Source: an uncultured Clostridium sp. (GTDB taxonomy: Bacteria > Bacillota > Clostridia > TANB77 > CAG-508). From it: a DNA stretch of 14,076 bases. Location: NCBI GenBank assembly GCA_947057875.1, contig CAMSEX010000020.1, forward strand, positions 1-14,076, given 5' to 3'. This document shows positions 1-8,015 of this stretch, piece by piece. Position 1 is the first letter of the stretch; each line of letters starts with the position of its first letter. Below the pieces are notes generated by a model, which was given only the letters and a program-made list of their open reading frames with translations, was not told where the DNA came from and ran no database searches. The translations under genes were made by a program, and so were the position numbers.

Positions 1-65
1 TCGGTGAGCAAATAGAAGATATGCAAGTGTTTGATAGCACTGAATTTTTGGATGCAATGCTATAA
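1..65 (+). CDS. C-terminal fragment of an unidentified protein
   Basis: An open frame entering from the left edge (first full codon at position 3) encodes 20 residues ending in FLDAML and stops at TAA 63-65. It is on the same strand as the next gene and only 27 bases upstream of it, so the two are probably cotranscribed. The fragment is acidic and too short to assign to a family. The next gene has its own ribosome binding site (GAGGTG, near 79-84), which supports a real gene end here. The gene body lies outside the window. Confidence 0.6.
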   Translation, partial: GEQIEDMQVFDSTEFLDAML

Positions 66-92
66 AGATTTTGTTTTAGAAGAGGTGAAAAA

Positions 93-2937
93 ATGGCAGA
101 TCAAGTAGAAGAAAATAAAACAAAAGAAAAAGTAGGAAAAAAACGTAATATTGCAGTTCGTTATATAGTTGTGAGTTTAACACTGCTTGTTGTTACAGTA
201 ATGTTGCTGATTGCTTTTCGAGCTGAATTTTTAAGCATTAAAGAAATAGGAGAACAGTACACAGATATTTTTTTCAAAAATGTCAATCATAGAGTTTGTT
301 TGGCAGGAGGAATATTTGTGGTAACCTATTTGGTAATTTATATTTCTAATAAGTTTATCAAACATGGTTTAAAGAAGTTTTTTGCAGAAGAAAATAAGGA
401 ATTACCAAAACTGCCCAATAAAACATTTGCTATGATTGGTGGTCTAATTGCAGCCTTGATTGGCATGCTGATGTTGCATCGAAAATATACGATGTTTGTA
501 AATATGGCTTGGTTTGGCAAGTCGGATCCTATTTTTAATACCGATATTGGCTATTACATTTTTACCTTGCCATTTATCCAATCTCTTATTATTTTTGCCA
601 TTAGCAGTTTGGTATGTTTAATTGTTTATACTGCATTTTATTATGTGATTGTTATGAATACTTATTTAGATGGCGTAGATATTGAAGTGCTGAAAAAAAA
701 TACATTTATTAAGCAAATCATAGCGATTTTAACGATAATAGCATTATTAGTATCAATTTATATTTTTATGACTTCACAAAATATTTTAACACAAGATATG
801 CTTAAAGTAGAAAGTCAAAAATCATTTGAATTAGTGGGCGCAGGTAAAACAGATGTTACGATAAAATTATGGGGTTATCGAATTTTTGCAGTTATTTTGT
901 TTGTAGCAGCAGTGCGTTTGTTAAAATATGCCAAAAAGGCGAATTTCAAACAAGCGATGCTATCCATTGCCATTGTACCAACCTATTTAATAGGACTGTT
1001 TATTTGTATGCTTTATTATGACCAATTTATTGTAAAAAATGAAGTTTTGGATAATCAAAAAAAATATATTGGTTATCATATTTCTAATACGAAAGAAGCG
1101 TATGGCATTCATTTGGAACAGCAATCCATTGATAATTATGACACAATCACTTACAATGAAATTTTAGGAAATTCTGATGTCATTCAAAATATTCCAATTG
1201 TATCAAGTGATATAACACGTACAACAGTGTCAGAACATCAAGAAGATGGGGTGTATTATTCGTATCAACGAAACTTTTTGGGATTGGTGGATTCTCGATT
1301 GTGCTACCTAACACCACGTGAAATTTTGAGCAATAATAGTATGAGTTACAATAACCGAACCTTTCATTATACACATGGCTATTCCATGGTTATCAATTCT
1401 GCATCTAGTGTAGACGAAAATGGTTATACCAAATATATTTTATCCGATTTTATAGACCAAAATGTAGCCAAGATAAAGGAACCTAGAATTTATTTTGGTT
1501 TGGAGACAAATAGTACCATTGTGACAAATTCAGATTTTGGACCAGAATACGATTATCCTATTACAGCAACCAATTATAGAGAAAATCATTATGAAGGAAA
1601 AGCTGGCTTGAATTTGGGATTTTTAGATCGAGTTATTTTGGCAATTTGGGACAAAAATCCGAAGTTAGCTTTTTCTGGAAATGTTAACCCAAATTCAAAA
1701 ATCATAGCAAATCGAAATATTATAGAAAGGGCAAAAGTTTTGCTTCCTTATATTACTTATGACGAAAATCCCTATCTAGTCATTACAGATGAAGGGCGCT
1801 TAATATGGGTTTTAGACGGCTATACAACTTCTAATGAATATCCGTATTCTCAAAGAGCCAATGTAAAAATTAATGGAAATATAGAGGAAATTAACTACAT
1901 TAGAAACTCAGTCAAAGTGCTAATTGACGCTTATGACGGAACCACGAAATTTTACATTACAGACAGAAATGACCCAATTATTATGGCATACAGAAATTTA
2001 TACCCAACCTTATTTCAAGATTTAGATGAACAAATTCCAGAAGATATTAGTCGCCAATTTGTTTATCCAAAAATGTTATATCAAGTGCAAGCCGAAATGC
2101 TTAGCATTTATCACGATATTAGTGAAGATGTTTTGTATCGAGCAGATGACATTTGGGAAATCACACCAACTGAATCAGTGGCAAAAACGGCGGCTGTTGG
2201 TGAAAAATTACAACCTTATTATACTATGCTCAAAACAAAAGATATGAAAGAAGCAAATTTAGGATTAGTGATTACTTTTAATAGGCAAGCAAAACAGAAT
2301 ATTACGTCGTATTTGGTAGGAACATATGAAGAAGGAAAACCAAAATTGTCACTTTACAAATTTAGTTCTGAGAGCAATGTGGCAAGCATTTTGCAACTGA
2401 GTTCGCAAATTGAACAAGATGAAACCATAGCTAAAGAATTAGCAACTTTAAATGTGGCAGGAACAAAGCTGATTAAGAATATTATCATTGTGCCAATTAA
2501 TCATACGCTTTTGTACGTTCAGCCAGTGTATCAAGTACGTTTGAATGAAAGTGAAATCCCAGTTTTAAAGAAAATTATTGTGGCATCTCGGAAATAAATT
2601 GGCGATTGGAGATAATTTAGAAGAAGCAATTTCTAATTTATTTACGGATTATGCAGTGGACTTAGAAATTGTGGATATGCAAGATTTAGAAAGCGTGATT
2701 GATGCGATTATCAGGTCAAATACTAATTTGGAAGAATCACTTAATTCCAATAATTTTGAAATGATTGGCAAAGATTTGAGTGAACTGGAAAGTTTAATCA
2801 AAAGATTAGAAGAGTTGCGAAAAGAGGAGAAGAAAGAGGGGGAATCAGAAAATGAAAATGAACCTAGCGAACAAATTAACAATGTTCAGAATGATATTAG
2901 TACCAATTCTATTGATAATCGCCTATTTACCAATTGA
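93..2937 (+). CDS. UPF0182 family membrane protein, with a +1 frameshift at codon 833
   Basis: This looks like a UPF0182 (COG1615) protein, a family of large membrane proteins of unknown function. About seven hydrophobic helices occupy roughly residues 20-312 (near 22-42, 69-90, 112-128, 157-186, 207-228, 262-278 and 290-312). A long, probably extracytoplasmic domain follows. Start ATG 93 has GAGGTG about 8 bases upstream. The zero frame stops at TAA 2595-2597 after 834 residues, right after VAS-R-K. Skipping C2589 gives VASGNKLAIGD followed by an EEAISNLF segment, which resembles the conserved C-terminus as I remember the family. The shifted frame adds 115 codons to TGA 2935-2937, for 947 residues in all, close to the usual family length of about 900-1000. 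It ends in a charged tail that overlaps pgsA by 86 bases. The zero-frame product would lack the conserved tail. Family call is confident; the decoding of the shift is inferred. Confidence 0.85.
2586..2597 (+). other. +1 frameshift site TCT-C-GGA in the UPF0182 gene
   Basis: The zero frame reads TCT CGG AAA TAA (Ser-Arg-Lys-stop). Omitting C2589 gives TCT GGA AAT AAA (Ser-Gly-Asn-Lys) and opens a frame that continues the family sequence for 115 codons. The stop lies two codons after CGG. There is no homopolymer at the break, so ordinary slippage of the sequencer or polymerase is not an obvious cause. No Shine-Dalgarno-like stimulator or stable hairpin stands out nearby. The queH site has the same core, a zero-frame CGG followed by A. 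The frame break is directly visible; programmed decoding is an inference. Confidence 0.7.
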
Positions 2938-3505
2938 AAAGCAAGTTTTGATTGGCGTATTTGAAGTAGAAGAAGGAATTCCAATGATAATGATTTGGAT
3001 GAATGTTGTTTTTATTATTGCTTCTATTACAGATAAGTTAGATGGATATTTAGCACGTTCTAGAAATATGGTCACAACATTTGGCAAATTTTTGGACCCA
3101 CTTGCTGATAAAATTTTAGTTTTAGCAGCACTTATTATTTTAGTAGAGTTTGGGAAATTGCCAGCTTGGGTACCAGCTATTATTTTGACAAGAGAATTTT
3201 TGGTGTCAGGTTATCGATTGGTAGCAGTAGAAAAAGGTGGGCAAGTAGTAGCAGCATCTTTTTGGGGAAAATTAAAAACAGTTACGCAAATGGTAGCGAT
3301 TGTTTTTGCATTTATTGATGTACATGGTTTTGGTGAGTTTTTATGGCAAGGATTTTCTTATACAAGTTTTGGTTTTGTTTTTAATGTAATTACTTCCTTG
3401 TTGATGTTAGTATCAGTTGTGGCAACGATTTTTTCAGGGTATGATTATTTGAAAAATGGAAAGGAATTATTTTATGACGAAGGAACAAGCACGAAAGAGA
3501 ATTGA
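2852..3505 (+). CDS. pgsA: CDP-diacylglycerol--glycerol-3-phosphate 3-phosphatidyltransferase
   Basis: PgsA transfers a phosphatidyl group from CDP-diacylglycerol to glycerol-3-phosphate, the committed step to phosphatidylglycerol and cardiolipin, in the cytoplasmic membrane. The CDP-alcohol phosphotransferase signature is complete: D61, D64-G65, A68-R69, G78, D82 and D86. The 217 residues are slightly longer than typical because of a short insert around residues 35-48. Hydrophobic helices cover most of the rest. ATG 2852 is preceded by a GAGGGGG ribosome site at 2836-2842. ATG 2858 would give the more family-like start MNLANKLT, but its spacing to that site is poorer. The start lies inside the shifted 3' end of the UPF0182 gene, and the end overlaps ligA, so all three are probably translationally coupled. 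Confidence 0.93.
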   Translation: MKMNLANKLTMFRMILVPILLIIAYLPIEKQVLIGVFEVEEGIPMIMIWMNVVFIIASITDKLDGYLARSRNMVTTFGKFLDPLADKILVLAALIILVEFGKLPAWVPAIILTREFLVSGYRLVAVEKGGQVVAASFWGKLKTVTQMVAIVFAFIDVHGFGEFLWQGFSYTSFGFVFNVITSLLMLVSVVATIFSGYDYLKNGKELFYDEGTSTKEN

Positions 3506-5468
3506 AGAACTAAACAAATTAACAGCTTATCATGCTAAAAAATATTATGATGAGGATGACCCTGAAATTAGTGATTTTGAGTATGATATGTTAATGGTTG
3601 AGCTAAAGGATTTGGAGAAAAAATATCCTGAATTTGTGAGCCGAAATTCGCTTACACAACATGTAGGAGGAACGGTAAAAGAAGGATTTGAAAAAGTGGA
3701 GCATGAAGTTCCGCTACAAAGTTTGCAAGATATTTTTGATTTTGAAGAATTGTATGCTTTTGATGAGCGTGTGAAAAAATTGTTGGAAGTAAACGAGTTG
3801 CAGTATGTTGTAGAAACAAAGATAGATGGTTTGTCTGTTAGCCTTGAATATAAAGATGGGCAATTTGTAAGAGGTGCAACACGTGGTAATGGGTTAGTAG
3901 GCGAAGATATTACGCAGAATTTGAAAACGATTAAAAATATTCCACAAACTTTAAAAGAAAAAGTGAACATTACAGTCAGAGGCGAAGTTTTTATTGGCAA
4001 AGCAGAGTTTGAGAAAATGAACGAAGAGCGTGAAGAAATGGAAGAGGCGCTTTTTGCCAATAGCAGAAATGCAGCAGCAGGTTCACTTCGCCAACTAGAT
4101 AGTAAGATTACAGCTTCACGTCCTTTGGATATTTACATTTTTAATGTGCAAAAATCTGATACTTTGCAGTTTTCTTCGCATTTTGGAGCGCTTCAGAAAT
4201 TGAAAGAATTAGGTTTTCAGACAAATCCAATTGTAGTTTTATGTGAGAATATAGAAGAGGCAATGAAAGAAATTGAGAAAATTGGAGAAAATCGAGAAAA
4301 TTTGACGTTTGGGATTGATGGTGCGGTTATTAAGGTAGATGATTTAGCATATCGTGAAAAATTGGGTGTGAATAGTAAAACGCCAAGATGGGCTATTGCA
4401 TATAAATATCCACCAGAAATGAAAGAAACTACCATAAACGATATTATTTGTCAAGTAGGTAGAACTGGTGCAGTCACACCGATGGCGTTATTGGAGCCAG
4501 TAAAAGTAGCTGGTTCGACCATTTCTAAAACAACGCTTCATAATGAAGATTTTATCAAGGAGAAAGGTTTAAAAATTGGAGATAAAGTTCTGATTCAAAA
4601 GGCGGGAGATGTAATACCAGAAGTTGTTAAAGTTTTGGTAGAAAAAAGGACAGGGGAAGAGAGAGAGTTTTCTATGCCAGTGACATGCCCAGTTTGTGGT
4701 GCTCCAACGGTTCGTGAAGAAGGAGAAGCCGTGATGCGCTGCATCGGAAGTGAATGCCCAGCTAAATTGCATCGCAATATCATCCATTTTGCGTCACGCG
4801 AATGTATGAATATTGGTGGACTTGGCGAAGAAATTATCGAGGATTTATTGGAGAGGAAGTTGATTTCTAATATTGCGGATTTGTATTATTTGAAATTAGA
4901 AGATTTTGCAAGCCTAAAAAAAGATGGAAAAAAATTTGCGCAGAATTTGATGGATAGTATCGAAAATAGCAAAAACAATGAATTTTATCGTTTGATTAAT
5001 GGTTTTGGCATTCGCAATATTGGAGCAAATGCTGCAAAACAGCTAGCTCGAAAGTATCAAAATATGGAAAATCTGATGAAGGCAAGTGTGGAAAGTTTGA
5101 CTTTGACAGAAGATATGGGAGAAATTAGGGCCAAAAATGTATATGAATTTTTTCATCAAGAGCAAACACAAGATTTGGTACAAAAATTGAAAAATGCTGG
5201 TGTTAATATGGAAAATTCGCAGCAAGGAGAGGCTTTAGACGAGCGATTTGCAGGACAAATTTTTGTGTTGACAGGAAGCTTGGAGAACTATACACGTGAT
5301 GAGGCAAAAAAAATTATTGAAGATTATGGCGGAAAAGTGACTGGTTCTGTATCCAAAAAGACAAACTATGTTTTAGCAGGTGAAGAGGCTGGAAGTAAAT
5401 TGACAAAGGCACAAGAATTAGGAATTACAGTCCTTAGTGAAGGTGATTTTGAAGAAATGATAAAGTAG
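3474..5468 (+). CDS. ligA: NAD-dependent DNA ligase LigA
   Basis: LigA seals nicks with a 5' phosphate and 3' hydroxyl using NAD+, joining Okazaki fragments and completing repair. The adenylation motif KIDG puts the AMP-accepting lysine at residue 116 (115 in E. coli). The OB fold is around 320-400, followed by a four-cysteine zinc finger at C405, C408, C423 and C428. Helix-hairpin-helix repeats come next, and a BRCT domain from about residue 589 to the end. The 664-residue length is normal. An in-frame ATG at 3456 exists, but ATG 3474 is preferred because AAGGAA lies about 9 bases upstream and the lysine numbering then agrees with the family. The start overlaps the end of pgsA by 32 bases. 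No in-frame CGG codon was found, although arginine is frequent (CGT, CGC, CGA, AGA, AGG). Confidence 0.97.
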   Translation: MTKEQARKRIEELNKLTAYHAKKYYDEDDPEISDFEYDMLMVELKDLEKKYPEFVSRNSLTQHVGGTVKEGFEKVEHEVPLQSLQDIFDFEELYAFDERVKKLLEVNELQYVVETKIDGLSVSLEYKDGQFVRGATRGNGLVGEDITQNLKTIKNIPQTLKEKVNITVRGEVFIGKAEFEKMNEEREEMEEALFANSRNAAAGSLRQLDSKITASRPLDIYIFNVQKSDTLQFSSHFGALQKLKELGFQTNPIVVLCENIEEAMKEIEKIGENRENLTFGIDGAVIKVDDLAYREKLGVNSKTPRWAIAYKYPPEMKETTINDIICQVGRTGAVTPMALLEPVKVAGSTISKTTLHNEDFIKEKGLKIGDKVLIQKAGDVIPEVVKVLVEKRTGEEREFSMPVTCPVCGAPTVREEGEAVMRCIGSECPAKLHRNIIHFASRECMNIGGLGEEIIEDLLERKLISNIADLYYLKLEDFASLKKDGKKFAQNLMDSIENSKNNEFYRLINGFGIRNIGANAAKQLARKYQNMENLMKASVESLTLTEDMGEIRAKNVYEFFHQEQTQDLVQKLKNAGVNMENSQQGEALDERFAGQIFVLTGSLENYTRDEAKKIIEDYGGKVTGSVSKKTNYVLAGEEAGSKLTKAQELGITVLSEGDFEEMIK

Positions 5469-5479
5469 GAGGACGGTAA

Positions 5480-5497
5480 ATGGTCTTTCTAAAATGA
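5480..5497 (+). other. Possible five-codon leader peptide
   Basis: A perfect AGGAGG at 5468-5473 lies 6 bases before ATG 5480, which opens a frame of only five codons (MVFLK) ending at TGA 5495-5497. The next gene starts 17 bases later with its own weaker site. It could be a coupling minigene that loads ribosomes for the downstream gene, the remains of an older start, or chance. No attenuator hairpin or run of regulatory codons was seen. Confidence 0.25.
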
Positions 5498-5513
5498 AGG
5501 AAGGTAAGTGGTT

Positions 5514-5753
5514 ATGGAAAAAGATTATACATTTGAAATGTTTTGGGAAGATTTGGATAATGGTTTTCAGCTTTATTATGAATATATGGGATGTCGTTAT
5601 TTGATTTATAAAATGGATAAAAATTGTTATAAAAATGAGTTGGTAGAGGCGCCAGAAAAATGTCCACATCAAAAAAGTGCGGTATATACCTTAAAAAGAG
5701 TGAAAGAATTATTTCCATTTATGGAAAATTTGGAATATTTTATGGAAATTTAG
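5514..5753 (+). CDS. Small hypothetical protein, 79 residues
   Basis: I do not recognise this protein. It is a soluble 79-residue product rich in aromatic residues (FEMFWEDL, QLYYEYMG, LEYF), with two cysteines (KNCYK, EKCPH) and no signal peptide or membrane helix. The start was set at ATG 5514 because GGAAGG at 5499-5504 is well spaced for it. A GTG at 5508 is also in frame but sits too close to that site. It follows ligA by 45 bases on the same strand and probably shares its transcript. The aromatic-rich composition and compact size suggest a small folded domain rather than a spurious frame, and the frame is bounded by good translation signals. A role in ligase function cannot be inferred from position alone. 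Confidence 0.7.
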   Translation: MEKDYTFEMFWEDLDNGFQLYYEYMGCRYLIYKMDKNCYKNELVEAPEKCPHQKSAVYTLKRVKELFPFMENLEYFMEI

Positions 5754-5762
5754 TGAAAAATA

Positions 5763-5791
5763 TTGTAAACTTGAAAATTATAGTATAAAAT
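5763..5791 (+). promoter_or_regulatory. Weak sigma-A-like promoter before the 387-residue gene
   Basis: TTGTAA at 5763-5768 and TAAAAT at 5786-5791 are separated by 17 bases and lie about 30 bases before the start codon at 5823. The region is so AT-rich that alternative -35 and -10 pairings exist, for example TATAAA at 5784. The 69-base gap with good spacing makes an internal promoter plausible in an otherwise tightly packed gene string, but the match is not strong. Confidence 0.35.
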
Positions 5792-5822
5792 ATAAAAAAA
5801 TGTGATATACGGAGGAAAAAGA

Positions 5823-6986
5823 ATGAGTGAACTTCAAGATAGTAAAAAATATTTTAATATTACAGAGGAAAAAATAAAAAATTCTAAAATAGCAATTTAT
5901 ATTATTGAAGAGGAAGAAAAGCAAAAAATGTTATTTGGTTTAAATCAGGAAGGTGATACAGAAATATTTGCTTTGGCTACCATAGATCAAGAGTTTAAAG
6001 ATATGAAACCAAGAGAAATTGCTGATGTTTTTAGAAAGACGTTAGCGGATTTTTTGGAAATGGAAAAAGAACAAGAGGAAAAAGCTGAAGGAAATGTACC
6101 ACAAATAGAAGTAACTCCTTATCCGACATTAGACCAAATTAGTGGAAATGTAAAAGAAAATATTGAAAATTTGCAGGAAAAATGTGGAAGTAATCTTAAA
6201 TTAACAGAGCAGTTCAAGTTATTACTAACCAAAGGTTTAGATGCTGATATCATTATGACAAATAGATATAATAAAGAAACTGGACAATATACAACAGTAT
6301 ATGGAAAACATACAAAAGAAGTAATAGAAGCAGAAATAAGTGGTGAGAATTTTCAAAAATATTGGACTTATTTAAGAGTTTTAAGTACCAATAATAAAGA
6401 TCAATATAAGAAAATTAAAAATGGGAATATACGTTTTAATTCAATTATGAAGTTAGAAATGTTATGTGCTCAATTGCCAACCCAAAAAGATAGTGAAGGA
6501 AAAGATATAATTAAAATAAAGGATCAAGATACTGCTGAGTTAGTAGAGAAATATTTGAATTTGACACCAGATTATGAAGTAAATACGATACTTGAGTATT
6601 TGGGAACAACTAAAAATAAAGATTTTCAAAGTAAGGCAGCATATTATACAAAAGTAAGAAAAGGTGATAAAGATTATATTGATAAGATGGAAACTGTTAT
6701 AAATTCAGCAAGAACTTGGGGAAAATTAATGCAAGTGAAACATCAAAAAGATATTAATTATTATTTAGGATTAGTTAAAGAATTTGGTATTACTTCACAA
6801 ATAGAAGTTTTTAAAGAACATTGGGGAAGGGAAATAGAAGGAATATCAGATTCAATTAGTAAAGATAATAAAATACTACAAGCAGGAGATGGAAAAGCAC
6901 AAGCAGATTTTAAAAAGTCTAATGCCTATAAACAAGCATTAGAGGAAGCAAGAGATAATGATGAACCAGATGTACCAGATCGATAA
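5823..6986 (+). CDS. Hypothetical acidic cytoplasmic protein, 387 residues
   Basis: I do not recognise this family. Start ATG 5823 follows GGAGG at 5811-5815; a GTG at 5802 in the same frame lies upstream of that site and is rejected. The product is highly charged and has no signal peptide, membrane helix, cysteine cluster or nucleotide-binding loop that I can see. Residues about 60-85 are glutamate and lysine rich (EMEKEQEEK) and may be a coiled coil or linker. A larger, probably helical region follows from about residue 110 to 330. The C-terminal tail is acidic (ARDNDEPDVPD) and probably disordered. Codon use leans to AGA, ATA and AAA more than in ligA or ruvB, which suggests a lineage-specific or transferred gene. 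It lies 15 bases before ruvB and may be cotranscribed with it. Confidence 0.8.
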   Translation: MSELQDSKKYFNITEEKIKNSKIAIYIIEEEEKQKMLFGLNQEGDTEIFALATIDQEFKDMKPREIADVFRKTLADFLEMEKEQEEKAEGNVPQIEVTPYPTLDQISGNVKENIENLQEKCGSNLKLTEQFKLLLTKGLDADIIMTNRYNKETGQYTTVYGKHTKEVIEAEISGENFQKYWTYLRVLSTNNKDQYKKIKNGNIRFNSIMKLEMLCAQLPTQKDSEGKDIIKIKDQDTAELVEKYLNLTPDYEVNTILEYLGTTKNKDFQSKAAYYTKVRKGDKDYIDKMETVINSARTWGKLMQVKHQKDINYYLGLVKEFGITSQIEVFKEHWGREIEGISDSISKDNKILQAGDGKAQADFKKSNAYKQALEEARDNDEPDVPDR

Positions 6987-7001
6987 AATTAGGGAGAGAA
7001 G

Positions 7002-8015
7002 ATGAAGGAAAATAATTTACTTTTGCCAGATTTGCATGACGAAGAAGAGAGTGTTAATGAATTTTCTTTGCGTCCAAAAAATTTAAGCGAATATATTGGG
7101 CAAAAAAAAGTTAAAGAAAATATGAAAGTCTATATTGAGGCTGCTAAAAAAAGAGGAGAAACACTTGATCATGTTTTATTATACGGACCTCCAGGTTTAG
7201 GAAAAACGACACTTTCTAATATTATCGCTAATGAAATGAACTCAAAAATTCATATTACGTCAGGACCAGCCATTGAAAAATCAGGGGATTTGGCTGCAAT
7301 TTTGACAAGTTTGGCAGAAAATGATGTTTTATTTATTGACGAAATTCATCGTTTGAATCGAAACGTAGAAGAAATTTTGTATCCAGCGTTAGAGGATTTT
7401 AGTTTGGATATTATGATTGGAAAAGGACCAAGTGCACGTTCTATTCGCCTTGACTTGCCAAAGTTTACATTAGTAGGAGCGACGACAAGAGCAGGTTCAC
7501 TGACAACACCACTGCGTGATAGATTTGGTATTGTAAGTAGATTAGAATTGTACTGTGTGGAGGATTTGACGACTATTGTGCTACGTTCGAGTGATATTTT
7601 GCAAATTGAAATTGAAAAAGAAGCAGCTCTTGAAATTGCAAAACGCTCAAGGGGAACGCCACGTATTGCAAATCGACTTTTAAAGCGTGTGAGAGATTAT
7701 GCAACTATTTTAGGAGATGGAGAGGTCACGCTTGAAATTGCGAAAATTGCTTTGCATAAGTTAGAAATTGATGATTTAGGACTAGACCACATTGACCTCA
7801 AAATTTTGCAAACATTGATTACAAATTATGCAGGAAAGCCAGTTGGACTGGAAACTTTGGCAGCAACAATTAATGAAGAAATCGACACAGTAGAAGATGT
7901 GTACGAACCCTATTTAATGCAAATTGGTTTTTTGGCAAGAACGCCACGTGGCAGAATTGCAACTCCGCTTGCTTATGAACATTTGGGGGTAGAATATCAT
8001 GAAAAAGATTTTTAA
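7002..8015 (+). CDS. ruvB: Holliday junction branch migration helicase RuvB
   Basis: RuvB is the hexameric AAA+ motor that, with RuvA, drives branch migration of Holliday junctions during recombination and restart of stalled forks. The Walker A loop GPPGLGKT is at 62-69, Walker B DEIH at 113-116, sensor 1 GATTRAG at 159-165, and the arginine-finger region LRDRFG at 171-176. A C-terminal winged helix follows, ending near ARTPRGRIAT. At 337 residues it is full length. ATG 7002 has AGGGAGAG about 6 bases upstream. RuvA is not adjacent in this window. The end overlaps the glycosyltransferase start by 17 bases, implying coupled translation. Confidence 0.98.
   Translation: MKENNLLLPDLHDEEESVNEFSLRPKNLSEYIGQKKVKENMKVYIEAAKKRGETLDHVLLYGPPGLGKTTLSNIIANEMNSKIHITSGPAIEKSGDLAAILTSLAENDVLFIDEIHRLNRNVEEILYPALEDFSLDIMIGKGPSARSIRLDLPKFTLVGATTRAGSLTTPLRDRFGIVSRLELYCVEDLTTIVLRSSDILQIEIEKEAALEIAKRSRGTPRIANRLLKRVRDYATILGDGEVTLEIAKIALHKLEIDDLGLDHIDLKILQTLITNYAGKPVGLETLAATINEEIDTVEDVYEPYLMQIGFLARTPRGRIATPLAYEHLGVEYHEKDF

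Noticed and set aside
2578..2937. Independent 119-residue gene starting at TTG 2578
   Set aside because: There is no ribosome site, and the sequence from GNKLA onward reads as the continuation of the UPF0182 protein.
3545..4060. 171-codon open frame on the minus strand inside ligA
   Set aside because: It lies wholly opposite the well-supported ligase adenylation domain, is rich in serine, phenylalanine and threonine as expected for an antisense shadow, and has no ribosome site.
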